NCBI RefSeq assembly: GCF_015751765.1
Contig: NZ_JADOTX010000001.1
Coordinates: forward strand, 5,952,001 to 6,016,000
Origin: Micromonospora ureilytica
Lineage (GTDB): Bacteria; Actinomycetota; Actinomycetes; Mycobacteriales; Micromonosporaceae
Direction of reading: 5' to 3'
Length of the DNA: 64,000 nt
Below are positions 25,497 to 33,834 of this stretch, piece by piece. Position 1 is the first letter of the stretch; each line of letters starts with the position of its first letter. Under the pieces are notes generated by a model. The model ran no database searches, was not told the origin of the DNA, and saw only the letters and a list, made by a program, of their open reading frames with translations. The position numbers and the translations under genes were made by a program.

Positions 25497-26876
25497 CTAC
25501 CGGACCGATCGACCTAACTTCCCACCCCAGGGGAAGTAGTACTCGCCTTCCAGGGCAAGCTCGTAGTAGTCCATTTCGTGCTCAACCTGAGGGTGAATTA
25601 TCAGCGCTGCGCGCTTGACCTCGAAGCCTTTTGAGGTCAGCAATAGCGCCATCCGGCGCTGTGCCTCTCCCGTAACGACTCGGTCATCGAACAGCAGGAT
25701 CTTGGTCCCTAGCGGCAGGTAGTTAATCACATTGGGTAGATAAATGTCCCACCTCGACGTCCGTTGGTGTATCCACCCTGCTGCTCCTGCCGCTGTCAGG
25801 AACTGTTGTTCGGAGATCGACTTGGGCATTCGACTGGGGAAGGTGACGGCACAAACTACGGGTGTGTCGTTCGTGTCGTGCTTCATGCAGTAAGCCGGGG
25901 CAAAGTTGCCCGGACCGGACATCGCCACCACGATGTCAGGCTGATAGTCCCGATAAAGCCGATTGAAAAGGCGTCCGAGATACCCGCACACCTCCTCCCA
26001 GGTCAACGATCGGGGCTCGCCGGGCTTGCTGGAAGACGCCTCCCGCGCGATGTCGCCCAAGTATGGAGCGAGGTCGTCGTGGCTGACGCCGTACGAGAGA
26101 GGCAACACTCCTCTTGCTGTGAAGTCGTCGTAGGAGCGCTTCACTTCCGATTCCGTCAGCAGGACGACTGGAGGACTGGTGTTGTCTGGCAGTGCCGACT
26201 TCAGCCATTTGGTGATGCCGGCGAAGTTGGGATCCTTGATGCCCTCGCCCATGCCAATAAAAATTACGGTGTGCAGGGCGCTCAGCGCTCGGACCAGCGC
26301 CTGGGAGTATCCATGGTGGATCGCGTCCCCGTAGGATCCGTAGCCGAATACGACGCTTTCGGGCTGAGACCAGACGCCATGCAGATGGGCTATCGCCTTA
26401 CTCTCGCCGCGCAATGCTACCTGGAGTTGGGCGCCGTCGCGCCAGGTAATGGGGCTTAGGTCGAGGTAATCGTCCAATACGGTGTCATAGTTCGTGGTGC
26501 AGATCGGCGCTTTGAGGTCTCGAATGGACTGGAGTAATGAGGTGTCCTGCAGTTTGAGCTTGCCGACAGTGTCCCGTAGCCATTTGTCGAACTGCCCGCC
26601 CGGAATTTCCTTGAGCAGGGCCGTCACTCGTTCCGCGGCGACTATGAGATTATCTGCGGTGGGATCACGCAGGAGTCGCTCGATGTCTTGCAATAGACGC
26701 TTGGGGACGGTAGGTCGGAGGTCTTGGATCCTTGCGACTCCATGCCTTATCAGTCCCGTCCAAGAAGCCAGTTCATGACTGCGCGTCGCGCTCAGCGTCA
26801 CGCCTGTCCCTAAGATAAGAAGCGCCGTCTTTTCACGGACGGCGGCCACAAGTTCGCTACGTAGAGTCACGCTCAC
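25497..26876 (-). CDS. SIR2-phosphoribosyltransferase fusion (candidate defence NADase)
   Basis: About 459 aa from the GTG at 26876, chosen because a consensus promoter lies just upstream; a longer frame to 27056 would start before that promoter. The N-terminal half is SIR2-like: LRSELVAAVREKTALLILGTGVTLSATR (NAD-binding glycine loop), ICTTNYDTVLDDYL, HLHGVWSQPESVVFGYGSYG, VIFIGMGEGIKDPNF. The C-terminal half (about residues 310-459) is a PRTase fold: PDIVVAMSGPGNFAPAYC, then LPLGTKILLFDDRVVTGEAQRRMALLL, which holds the DD-x-x-x-TG PRPP-binding loop. SIR2 domains in anti-phage systems destroy NAD+. The fused PRTase is unusual and may sense or process the products. Composition is less GC-rich than the chromosome. 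Confidence 0.8.
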   Translation of the reverse strand: MSVTLRSELVAAVREKTALLILGTGVTLSATRSHELASWTGLIRHGVARIQDLRPTVPKRLLQDIERLLRDPTADNLIVAAERVTALLKEIPGGQFDKWLRDTVGKLKLQDTSLLQSIRDLKAPICTTNYDTVLDDYLDLSPITWRDGAQLQVALRGESKAIAHLHGVWSQPESVVFGYGSYGDAIHHGYSQALVRALSALHTVIFIGMGEGIKDPNFAGITKWLKSALPDNTSPPVVLLTESEVKRSYDDFTARGVLPLSYGVSHDDLAPYLGDIAREASSSKPGEPRSLTWEEVCGYLGRLFNRLYRDYQPDIVVAMSGPGNFAPAYCMKHDTNDTPVVCAVTFPSRMPKSISEQQFLTAAGAAGWIHQRTSRWDIYLPNVINYLPLGTKILLFDDRVVTGEAQRRMALLLTSKGFEVKRAALIIHPQVEHEMDYYELALEGEYYFPWGGKLGRSVR

Positions 26877-26925
26877 GTTAAGATCGATTCTGTGGTCGAT
26901 AAGACGACGCGGAGCAGGGGATGCA

Positions 26926-26954
26926 AGCGTAGTTAAGCCAGTGCAGAGTGTCAA
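26926..26954 (-). promoter_or_regulatory. Sigma-70 consensus promoter of the SIR2-PRTase operon
   Basis: On the minus strand a perfect TTGACA (26949-26954) and TACGCT (26926-26931) are separated by 17 bp. This predicts a start near 26919 and a leader of about 43 nt before the GTG at 26876. A second TTGACA lies about 70 bp further upstream (around 27027). Confidence 0.7.
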
Positions 26955-27288
26955 TGGGTCTTGGTTTTTTCTTTTGCCTCCAAGTTTCTTAGCCCGTGCA
27001 AGCTTGTCTTCGGAGCGCATTGTCAATTGCAGGATGGTTGGCGTCGGCGACCGCACTCGTTACATCAGTCCAACAAATGGTCGGTGCCGACGGCCCGACT
27101 TGCTCGGCGGGCGACCTGAGGAACAACCACGCCCGCCTGGGGAGACAACTCCCACCGGCTACCTGGGTCCGGCGTGCGGACAGTGAGGTGGTGATGGGCG
27201 GGCCAAAGGGCCACCCGGCCCACATCGGCACCCGGGCGTCGACCGAGCTCGCTATCGTCCGTCCCGCCATCAGGCGGCGGTCCACGGG

Positions 27289-27620
27289 GGAATCACAATT
27301 GAACAGAGCACCACCCTGCTCGTACTGGGTCTGACCGGCGGTCCGCTCGTTGCTGCCGGCTGCACTCCGACGACTGAGCCCACACGTACCGACAAACCGG
27401 TTCGGGCCACCGCCACGGCCACTGCCGTGTCCCCAACGCCGCGGTAACCTGGTCGCGGCATTGCAGCAGTCGCAGAAGGCTGCCCACCGGTACGCAGTGC
27501 GCGGCAACCTGCCCGAAGGGCAGGACGTCAACGGTCAACCCGCATACCTACACCGGCCGTTTCGATCCCACCGGCAAGGACGCCACGTCGTTCCGGCCGA
27601 CGGAGCGCCCGGCGGTAGCC
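27289..27620 (+). pseudogene. Degraded lipoprotein gene remnant
   Basis: Three frames in sequence read like one secreted lipoprotein. First is a signal-peptide end with lipobox (LLVLGLTGGPLVAAGC, then TPTTEPTRTDKPV) from 27301 to a stop at 27445. Then comes NLVAALQQSQKAAHRYAVRG from 27446, and then YTGRFDPTGKDAT in a third frame. No good start codon is present. The rest of the stretch 26955-27655 has no gene. It probably marks the edge of chromosomal DNA damaged by island insertion. Confidence 0.35.
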
Positions 27621-27655
27621 TGGGGCCGGAGCAGCGCGGAGCGGGGCGAGGGCCG

Positions 27656-28057
27656 ATGAGTCGGGCGGTGGAGGAGTCGAACCGGGCGATGCTGCGTGCC
27701 CGGGACGCGATGGACCGGGCGTACGCCGAGCCTCTGGACATCCCCGCGTTGGCCCGGATCGCGCACGTCTCGGAGGCGCACTTCATCCGTACCTTCCGGG
27801 CCACCTTCGGTGAGACCCCGCACCGCTACCTGCAACGCCGCCGGGTGGAGCGGGCGATGGCGTTGCTGGTGGAGACCGACCGGGACGTGACGGACATATG
27901 CTACGCCGTCGGCTTCGGCAGCCTGGGCACGTTCAGCCGGACGTTCCGGCAGATCGTCGGGGATTCGCCCTCGGATTTCCGGCGTCGGCGCGTCGCGCCG
28001 GCGAACGTGCCGTCGTGCTTCACCAAAGCCTGGACCCGACCCAGCAGTTTTGGATAA
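27656..28057 (+). CDS. AraC-family transcriptional regulator (DNA-binding domain only)
   Basis: A 133-aa protein from the ATG at 27656; the longer open frame upstream is remnant DNA. It consists almost wholly of the double helix-turn-helix: AYAEPLDIPALARIAHVSEAHFIRTFRATFGETPHRYLQRRR and VTDICYAVGFGSLGTFSRTFRQIVGDSPSDFRRR. There is no ligand domain. It starts 35 bp before a VOC-family gene, a pairing common in actinomycetes, so it likely controls that gene. Confidence 0.88.
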   Translation: MSRAVEESNRAMLRARDAMDRAYAEPLDIPALARIAHVSEAHFIRTFRATFGETPHRYLQRRRVERAMALLVETDRDVTDICYAVGFGSLGTFSRTFRQIVGDSPSDFRRRRVAPANVPSCFTKAWTRPSSFG

Positions 28058-28092
28058 GCCGCAGGTCACGGTCTACCTCTAGCGTCGTGGGC

Positions 28093-28512
28093 ATGACGAT
28101 GAACGCGATCAGCCGCTCCCAGATCTACGTCCTCGACCAGGACGCCGCGCTTGACTTCTACGTCAACAAGCTCGGCATGGAGGTCAACACCGACCAGGAC
28201 CTCGGCTTCATGCGGTGGCTCACGGTCAACCTGCCCGGCGACCCGGAGCGCGAGATCCTGTTGGAGAAGCCGGGCCCGCCCGCGCTGGACCCGGCCACCG
28301 CCGAGCAGGTCCGGGACCTGCTCACCAAGGGTGCCCTCGGCGGGTACCTCTTCATGACCACTGACGATGCCCGCAAGACGCACGAGGATCTTGTCGCGAA
28401 GGGCGTCGAGATCACCGACGAGCCGACCGAGCGCCCGTACGGGATCGACTTCGGCATCCGGGACCCGTTCGGCAACCGGATCCGCATCGGCCAGATGTTC
28501 CCCCGGGCGTAG
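28093..28512 (+). CDS. VOC (glyoxalase/bleomycin-resistance fold) family protein
   Basis: A 139-aa protein from the ATG at 28093. It has two beta-alpha-beta-beta-beta units: ISRSQIYVLDQDAALDFYVNKLGMEVNTDQDLG, and a C-terminal GIDFGIRDPFGNRIRIGQ. The substrate (a small molecule or an antibiotic) cannot be told. It lies between an AraC regulator and a DUF998 gene, with gaps of 35 and 10 bp, so the three probably form an operon. Confidence 0.87.
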   Translation: MTMNAISRSQIYVLDQDAALDFYVNKLGMEVNTDQDLGFMRWLTVNLPGDPEREILLEKPGPPALDPATAEQVRDLLTKGALGGYLFMTTDDARKTHEDLVAKGVEITDEPTERPYGIDFGIRDPFGNRIRIGQMFPRA

Positions 28513-28522
28513 GGGGCAGGCG

Positions 28523-29194
28523 ATGAGCCAGGCCGCGACGTTTCCCGTGGTACGACCGACCGCCGTCGGTCGGGACCGCCTGCTGTTGCTCGGCGGGGTG
28601 CTCGCCGGCCCGATATTCGTCAGCTCGGCGATCCTGCAGGCGGCGACCCGGGACGGCTTCGACTTCCGTCGCCACCCGGTCAGCGTGTTGAGCACCGGCG
28701 AGCTGGGCTGGATCCAGATCGTCACGTTCCTGGTCACCGGGGTGCTCTGCGTGCTGGCCGCCCAGGCGCTGCGTCGCCGTACCAGCGAAGACGGCGCATC
28801 GGTGTGGCTGCCCCGACTGCTCGCGCTCTACGGCCTGGGCCTGGTCGGGGCGGCGATTTTCAGCGCCGACCCGGCCGATGGGTTCCCGGCCGGTACGCCT
28901 CGGGGTGCCGGTGAGATCAGTTGGCACGGAGCCCTGCACTTCCTGGTGGCGGCGGTCGCCTTCGTGTCGCTGATCGTGGCGACGGTGGTGGCCGCCCGTC
29001 GGGCCGCCCGGCTGGGGGAGCGCGGTCGAGCCGCGTACCACCTGGTTACCGGGATGTTCTTCGCGGTGGCCTGGGTGACGCTGATCGTCCGGCCGGTGCC
29101 GGCCGCGATGGTGGCGTTCGGCCTGGCGGTGACGGCCGGCTGGCTGTGGGTGTCGGTCACCTTCGCGCGGGCGGCGTCCGGTCGGGCCGACTGA
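28523..29194 (+). CDS. DUF998 integral membrane protein
   Basis: A 223-aa protein from the ATG at 28523, 10 bp after the VOC gene. It has six likely membrane helices, starting LLLLGGVLAGPIFVSSAIL. The DUF998 pattern HPVSVLSTGELGWIQIVTFLVTG follows the first helix. Several members are annotated as membrane proteins of unknown function. It is co-transcribed with the AraC/VOC pair. Confidence 0.85.
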   Translation: MSQAATFPVVRPTAVGRDRLLLLGGVLAGPIFVSSAILQAATRDGFDFRRHPVSVLSTGELGWIQIVTFLVTGVLCVLAAQALRRRTSEDGASVWLPRLLALYGLGLVGAAIFSADPADGFPAGTPRGAGEISWHGALHFLVAAVAFVSLIVATVVAARRAARLGERGRAAYHLVTGMFFAVAWVTLIVRPVPAAMVAFGLAVTAGWLWVSVTFARAASGRAD

Positions 29195-29261
29195 GCCGAC
29201 GGCCGCGGCACCGGGAGGTGCGGGTCCAGCCCGTGCCTCCCAGTGTGTTGAGCTGGGGGCC

Positions 29262-29900
29262 ATGGTGACCCGGTTGCTGTACCTGACCCGACACGCCGAG
29301 CAGGACCTGCCCGAGCCGAGTGGGCCGGATGCCGGCGAGCCGGATACCGGCCTGTCCGAGCGCGGCCGGCAGCAGGCCATCCTGCTGGGCGAACGTCTGC
29401 GGACCCGTCGGTTCGCCGCCGTCCACCACGGGCCGCTGCGCCGGGCCGCGCAGACCGCCGAGCTGATCGCCAAGTCGCTACCCGAGGTTCCGGTGTACGA
29501 GACGGAACTGGCCGGCGACCACCTCCCACACGACACGGATCCGGCTGGCCTGCCGCCCGCGTACGCCGAATTCCTGACGCAGTTCTCGGCGGCCGAGCGG
29601 GTCGACGGGCCGCGAGTGACGGCGGACGCGGTGCGGCGGTTCGCCGGCCCGGTCGGCGAGGGCCCGGCCGGCGGCGAGCCGGTTCGCGAGTTGGTCGTGA
29701 CGCACAGCTTCCTGATCGCCTGGCTGGTGCGGCATGCCCTGGACGCGCCGGAGCGGCGGTGGCTGGGCTTGAACTCGCACAACGCGGGCCTGACCGTCAT
29801 CCGGTACAGCGCGGCCGGCCCGCCGAGTCTGGTCGCCGTCAACGACGTGGCCCACCTCCCGCCGGAGCTGCGGGCACCGGCCTGCCCCCGGACTACCTGA
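29262..29900 (+). CDS. Histidine phosphatase family protein
   Basis: A 212-aa protein of the phosphoglycerate-mutase-like superfamily. It has LYLTRHAEQDLPEP (the RHG-type motif, here RHA, with the phosphorylated His), HHGPLRRAAQTAELIA (second Arg) and LVVTHSFLIAWLVRHAL (second His). The RHA replacement of RHG is common in distant members. The substrate is unknown. Its 3' end overlaps the convergent lipoprotein gene by 8 bp. Confidence 0.85.
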   Translation: MVTRLLYLTRHAEQDLPEPSGPDAGEPDTGLSERGRQQAILLGERLRTRRFAAVHHGPLRRAAQTAELIAKSLPEVPVYETELAGDHLPHDTDPAGLPPAYAEFLTQFSAAERVDGPRVTADAVRRFAGPVGEGPAGGEPVRELVVTHSFLIAWLVRHALDAPERRWLGLNSHNAGLTVIRYSAAGPPSLVAVNDVAHLPPELRAPACPRTT

Positions 29901-30444
29901 CGTAGGTGCCGGTGGCCCGCAGCAGCAGCTTGACCACCGCCTGGGTGGCCGGCGGTGGAGGCCCTTCGGCCGGGCAGTCGGCGTACCCGGTTTCGTTGCT
30001 GCCGACGGTGAGGCGGTAGTGCATGACGTCCGCGCAGGTGGTCGCGGTGGTCGGCTGTCGCGCCTCGGTGGCAAGCCGGGGGTCGGCGGCCAGTCCCGCC
30101 AGCAGGCCCTGATCGGCAGGGGTGAGCCGGCCGATGCGCCGGCTGCCGGCCCGGTCGGTCACGGTCCACTGGCCGTCCGGCTCGACGACGACGGAGTCAC
30201 CGCGCCCGGCGAAGCCGCCGGAGCCCCGCAACGTCACGCGGGGGGCCACACCGCTGGCCTCGGCGCTGACGGTGGGGGTGGTGGTCGGCTGCGCGGTGCC
30301 GGTGGCCGGGGCGGCCGGGCCGGTAGCGGTGGTGGCCGAGGGCTGCGTCGGGGTGGTGGTGGGGGCTCGGTCGACGCTTGTGCAACCGGTCAGGAGCGCG
30401 GCCAGGAGCGCGACCGTGACGGCGGTCGTCGATGCGGGTCTCAT
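29893..30444 (-). CDS. Secreted lipoprotein
   Basis: A 183-aa protein from the ATG at 30444. The signal peptide MRPASTTAVTVALLAALLTGCTS has a clear lipobox (LLTGC), followed by a Thr/Pro/Ala linker (about residues 25-65). A globular domain follows (VTLRGSGGFAGRGDSVVVEP, TCADVMHYRLTVGSNETGYADCPAEG) with two Cys likely in a disulfide. Similar proteins are common in Micromonosporaceae, with no known role. Confidence 0.8.
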   Translation of the reverse strand: MRPASTTAVTVALLAALLTGCTSVDRAPTTTPTQPSATTATGPAAPATGTAQPTTTPTVSAEASGVAPRVTLRGSGGFAGRGDSVVVEPDGQWTVTDRAGSRRIGRLTPADQGLLAGLAADPRLATEARQPTTATTCADVMHYRLTVGSNETGYADCPAEGPPPPATQAVVKLLLRATGTYVR

Positions 30445-30609
30445 CTCCGTCCGACGCGCGACCCCAACCGCTGGTTCCACCATCCGACCGGAAGCGGTCC
30501 GCGCCGTTGCGGGCCGCACCGCTCGTTTTGGCTATGGTCGCCGCACCGACGCGCGACGTCGGCGACCAGATTGGCGGCGTCGCCCCCGGGGGCGCGGGAA
30601 GGAGCGGAC

Positions 30610-31377
30610 GTGTCGGACGCGGAGTTGACGGTCGAGGTGGCCGGGCCGGTCGCCACGGTGGTGATGCACAACCCGGCTCGGCGTAACGCGATGACCGCAG
30701 CCATGTGGCGTCAGCTCCCCGAGCTGCTCGACCGGCTGGAGCCCGACCCCGCCGTACGGGCGTTGGTGCTCACCGGCGCCGGCGACACCTTCTGCGCGGG
30801 CGCCGACCTCGGTGACCTGGCCGAGCTGTTGGACGCCGGTGACACCAGCATCGCGGTGGCCGCCGAGGAACGGCTGGCTCGGTTCGCCAAGCCGACCGTC
30901 GCGGCCATCCGGGGCGCCTGCGTCGGAGGTGGGGCTCAGCTCGCTGTCGCCTGCGACCTGCGGATCGCAGCGGACGGCGCCCGGTTCGGCGTACCGCCGG
31001 CCCGGCTCGGGCTGGTCTATCCGGCACCGACGACGCGCCGGCTGGCCCGGTTGGTCGGCCCTTCCGCAGCCAAGCATCTGCTGTTCACCGCCGAGCTGAT
31101 CGACACCGAGCGCGCTCTGCGGATCGGCCTGGTCGACGAGGTGCTGCCGGCCGACCGGCTCGCCGCCCGGGTGGACGAGCTGACCGCAACCATCGCCCAG
31201 CAGTCGTCGCTGAGCATCGCCGCCGCGAAGGAGATCATCGACGAGCGGGCCGAGCCCGCGCGGATCGCCTGGTGGCACCGGAAGGTGACGACGACGGGCG
31301 AGGCCCGGGAGGGGGTCGCGGCGATGACCGAGCGGCGTACGCCCCGCTTCGCCTGGCGGCCACCGACCGACGACTGA
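30610..31377 (+). CDS. Enoyl-CoA hydratase/isomerase family protein
   Basis: A 255-aa crotonase-fold protein from the GTG at 30610, preceded by AAGGAG. VVMHNPARRNAMTAAMW, LTGAGDTFCAGADLGDL (oxyanion-hole region) and GACVGGGAQLAVACDLRIAADGARFGVP follow the family. The usual catalytic Glu pair cannot be assigned with confidence, so the exact reaction (hydration, isomerisation or hydrolysis of an acyl-CoA) is unknown. It is a single gene. Confidence 0.88.
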   Translation: MSDAELTVEVAGPVATVVMHNPARRNAMTAAMWRQLPELLDRLEPDPAVRALVLTGAGDTFCAGADLGDLAELLDAGDTSIAVAAEERLARFAKPTVAAIRGACVGGGAQLAVACDLRIAADGARFGVPPARLGLVYPAPTTRRLARLVGPSAAKHLLFTAELIDTERALRIGLVDEVLPADRLAARVDELTATIAQQSSLSIAAAKEIIDERAEPARIAWWHRKVTTTGEAREGVAAMTERRTPRFAWRPPTDD

Positions 31378-31508
31378 CCTGCTCCGGCTGCTCCCCGCGG
31401 CGGTTGCGGCCAACCCGCCACCGGCCCTCGGCAATCCCGACACCCAAGCGTTTTGGCAGCTGTCGTCGATGGGTAGTTCCCGCTCCACGCGGTGATCGGG
31501 GGACCACT

Positions 31509-32096
31509 ATGGACGCGGCAGCGACGAATCCGGACCAGACCGGACGGCAACAACGGCGACTCCGTCTGATCCTTGGTTTCGTGCTCCTGCCCGCCGTGGT
31601 CGGCGCGCTCGCCGTCGGTGTCGCGATGGGTGGTCAGAACACAGGCATCTTCGACGGTGAGCCGTCGCGCTGGGCCAGCAGCCTCGGGCGCGTCCTGGTG
31701 ATTCTCGGAGTCGTCGTCGAGGTGGCCGCGATCGTTTGGCTCGTACGCACCGGGCGCTACCGGGCGGCCCGCCGGTCCCCGTTGTTGACGTTGAGCTGGT
31801 CGCACCGTCGGCGGCTGGCGCGGCAGGTTCGGCGCGGCACACCCGAGGCCGACGAAGACCCCACCCTCCTCGTGGAGACCGCCCGACAGTTCGCCGGCCA
31901 GCGCTGGTTTGTGGTGCTGGTCGCCGGGTTGGCGATGACGAGCGTCGGTCAGGCGTTCCTGGGGTTCGCGCCGTTCTTCGCGGTGATCGGCGCGTTGCTG
32001 CTGGTGATCTGGGTGGTGCTGATCGTGTCGGTCCTCCGGAATGCCCGCCGGGGCGAGGCATTCCTGCGGGACCACCCGGATCTGAGCGGACGGTAG
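31509..32096 (+). CDS. Hypothetical membrane protein
   Basis: A 195-aa protein from the ATG at 31509 (GGGGGA upstream). Four hydrophobic segments (LILGFVLLPAVVGALAVGVAM, VLVILGVVVEVAAIVWLVRTG, WFVVLVAGLAMTSVGQAFLGF, FAVIGALLLVIWVVLIVSVL) flank a basic cytoplasmic loop. No family is recognised. It precedes the kinase gene by 78 bp on the same strand. Confidence 0.7.
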   Translation: MDAAATNPDQTGRQQRRLRLILGFVLLPAVVGALAVGVAMGGQNTGIFDGEPSRWASSLGRVLVILGVVVEVAAIVWLVRTGRYRAARRSPLLTLSWSHRRRLARQVRRGTPEADEDPTLLVETARQFAGQRWFVVLVAGLAMTSVGQAFLGFAPFFAVIGALLLVIWVVLIVSVLRNARRGEAFLRDHPDLSGR

Positions 32097-32174
32097 CCGC
32101 AAGCCGGTCCCACTCATCGCGATATTTCGATCCCGGGTACCCGATTCTCAGGCCGGTACGGCAGGCTGTCCGTC

Positions 32175-33764
32175 GTGCAGCGTGATCAGTTGCTTGCGGG
32201 CCGCTACCGGCTCCTGGAGCGCCTTGGCAGTGGCGGCATGTCGGCGGTGCACCGGGCGTACGACGAGGTGCTCGAACGGGACGTGGCGGTGAAGGTGTTG
32301 GTCGCCTCCGACACCAACGCCCGACAGCGGATCCGGGGCGAGGCCAAGGCCGCGGCCCGGTTGTCGCATCCACACGTCATGAGCGTCTACGACTACGGCG
32401 AGTCGGCGTTGGACGGTGCCCAGGTCCCGTTCGTGGTGATGGAGTTGCTCGGCGGTCACACCCTCGAACACCGGTTGGTGGCCGGGCCGTTGCCACCGCG
32501 CGCCGGTCTGCGGGTGTGCGCCGAGGTGGCCTCGGCGCTCGCCGCCGCGCATGATCAGGGGCTGGTGCACCGCGACATCAAGCCGGGCAACGTGATGCTC
32601 ACGCCGACCGGCGCGAAGGTGCTCGACTTCGGCATCGCGGCAGCCGCCGGCGCGCCGGAGATCGACTTCGAGGGGCGGCTGCTGGGCACACCTGCGTACC
32701 TGGCGCCGGAGCGGTTGCTGGCCGGCGAGGTGCTGCCGGCCAGCGACGTGTACGCCCTCGGCCTGCTGCTGTATCGAGTGCTCACCAGCCGGTTGCCGTG
32801 GCCCGCGGAGGCGCAGACCGGGATGCTCCGCGCGCATACGCACGTCGAGCCGGATCCGCTGCCCCCGCTCGACGGCGTACCGCCCGAGGTGCACCGGCTC
32901 TACCGCTGGTGCCTGGCCGACGACCCCGCCGACCGGCCGGCGGCCGCCGACGCGGCCCGCATCCTGCTCGCCGCCGCCAGCGGAGCCGCGCCCGAGGCCG
33001 CCGCCGTTGCCGCCGAACCGGCAGCAGACGTCGCCGGCCCGACCAGCGCCGGCCCGACCAGCGCCGGCCCGACCAGCGCCGGCCCGACCAGCGCCGGCCC
33101 GACCAGCGCCGGCCCGACCAGCGCCGGCCCGACCAGCGCCGGCCCGACCAGCGCCGGCCCGACAGACCGTTCGGCGGCGGCGATGAGGCGCCGGCCGTGG
33201 CGTCGGGGGCGGGCCATCCTGACGGTCGGTGGTGCCGTGATCGCCGCAGTGGCGCTGGCCGGGTCGCTCGGCGACTTCAGCAATCGTCGACAGGGAAAGA
33301 GTGCCGCGCCGACGGGCAGCGGCCCGGGTACCACCACGGTGGGGATGCCCCGCGCCGAGGAGCCGATCGACCCGGCCGACACCGGGCCGTCCGCCGTGCC
33401 GCCGACCAGGAACACGGCGACCGCTACCCGGACCGGCCCCCCGACCGGTCCGGGCGAAACAGCGTCTCCGGGCCCGACCACCACCACTGGAGGCCCGACC
33501 CCGACCACTGGCGCGCCGACACCCACCTCTGCCGCCGGTGTACCCGTGGACTCACGCGGCGGGACGGTCACCGCTCGCTGTGTGGGAAAGATGGTCGAGG
33601 TGCTCACGGTGACGCTCGCGCCCGATTTCCGGGCCGAGGCGTACGACCCGGGGCCGGCGAAGCAGATCGTGGTCGAGCTGACCTCCGTGGAGTACCGCAG
33701 CGAGATCCGAGTGCAGTGCCCTAACGGCGGACTGAAGTCGAAGGTCAAGGAACGCGCCGCCTGA
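32175..33764 (+). CDS. Membrane Ser/Thr protein kinase (PknB-like)
   Basis: A 529-aa protein. The Hanks kinase domain spans residues 8-265: RLGSGGMSAVHRAYD (P-loop), VAVKVL (Lys), LVHRDIKPGNVML (catalytic loop), VLDFGIA (DFG), LGTPAYLAPERL (activation loop end). A Pro/Ala/Thr/Ser linker with eight AGPTS repeats (residues 287-326) leads to one membrane helix (AILTVGGAVIAAVALAGSL). An extracellular Thr/Pro-rich stalk follows, with a C-terminal domain containing two Cys (TARCVGKMVEVLTV, IRVQCPNGGLK). No PASTA repeats are present. It probably signals from the envelope. Confidence 0.92.
   Translation: MQRDQLLAGRYRLLERLGSGGMSAVHRAYDEVLERDVAVKVLVASDTNARQRIRGEAKAAARLSHPHVMSVYDYGESALDGAQVPFVVMELLGGHTLEHRLVAGPLPPRAGLRVCAEVASALAAAHDQGLVHRDIKPGNVMLTPTGAKVLDFGIAAAAGAPEIDFEGRLLGTPAYLAPERLLAGEVLPASDVYALGLLLYRVLTSRLPWPAEAQTGMLRAHTHVEPDPLPPLDGVPPEVHRLYRWCLADDPADRPAAADAARILLAAASGAAPEAAAVAAEPAADVAGPTSAGPTSAGPTSAGPTSAGPTSAGPTSAGPTSAGPTSAGPTDRSAAAMRRRPWRRGRAILTVGGAVIAAVALAGSLGDFSNRRQGKSAAPTGSGPGTTTVGMPRAEEPIDPADTGPSAVPPTRNTATATRTGPPTGPGETASPGPTTTTGGPTPTTGAPTPTSAAGVPVDSRGGTVTARCVGKMVEVLTVTLAPDFRAEAYDPGPAKQIVVELTSVEYRSEIRVQCPNGGLKSKVKERAA
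33033..33164 (+). repeat. 15-bp minisatellite in the kinase linker
   Basis: Eight perfect tandem copies of a 15-bp unit coding for AGPTS (33033-33152) plus a 12-bp partial ninth. All copies are identical even at silent positions, which points to recent slippage, so copy number probably varies between strains and stays in frame. Confidence 0.95.
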
Positions 33765-33769
33765 TCGGG

Positions 33770-33828
33770 GGCCGGCGGGTGCCGCGCCCGGAATGTGCCC
33801 GGGACGCGGCCCCCCGTTCCCGCCGGCC
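33770..33828. terminator. Two-way terminator between the kinase and HNH genes
   Basis: A nested inverted repeat: outer 10-bp arms at 33770-33779 and 33819-33828, inner arms GCCGCG (33781-33786) and CGCGGC (33805-33810). It lies between convergent genes. Confidence 0.6.
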
Positions 33829-33834
33829 GGTCCG

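Noticed and set aside
26877..27056. Longer start for the SIR2-PRTase protein (27056 or 27020)
   Set aside because: The consensus promoter at 26926-26954 lies inside that extension, no ribosome site precedes either start, and the SIR2 fold begins after 26876.
26989..27531. 180-aa minus-strand frame upstream of the SIR2 operon
   Set aside because: No protein-like composition, spans the promoter and the lipoprotein remnant.
28412..30169. 585-aa minus-strand frame
   Set aside because: Ser/Pro/Arg-rich shadow of the DUF998 and phosphatase genes.
33033..33164. CRISPR-like array
   Set aside because: The repeats are adjoining 15-bp units with no spacers and code in frame for AGPTS inside the kinase.
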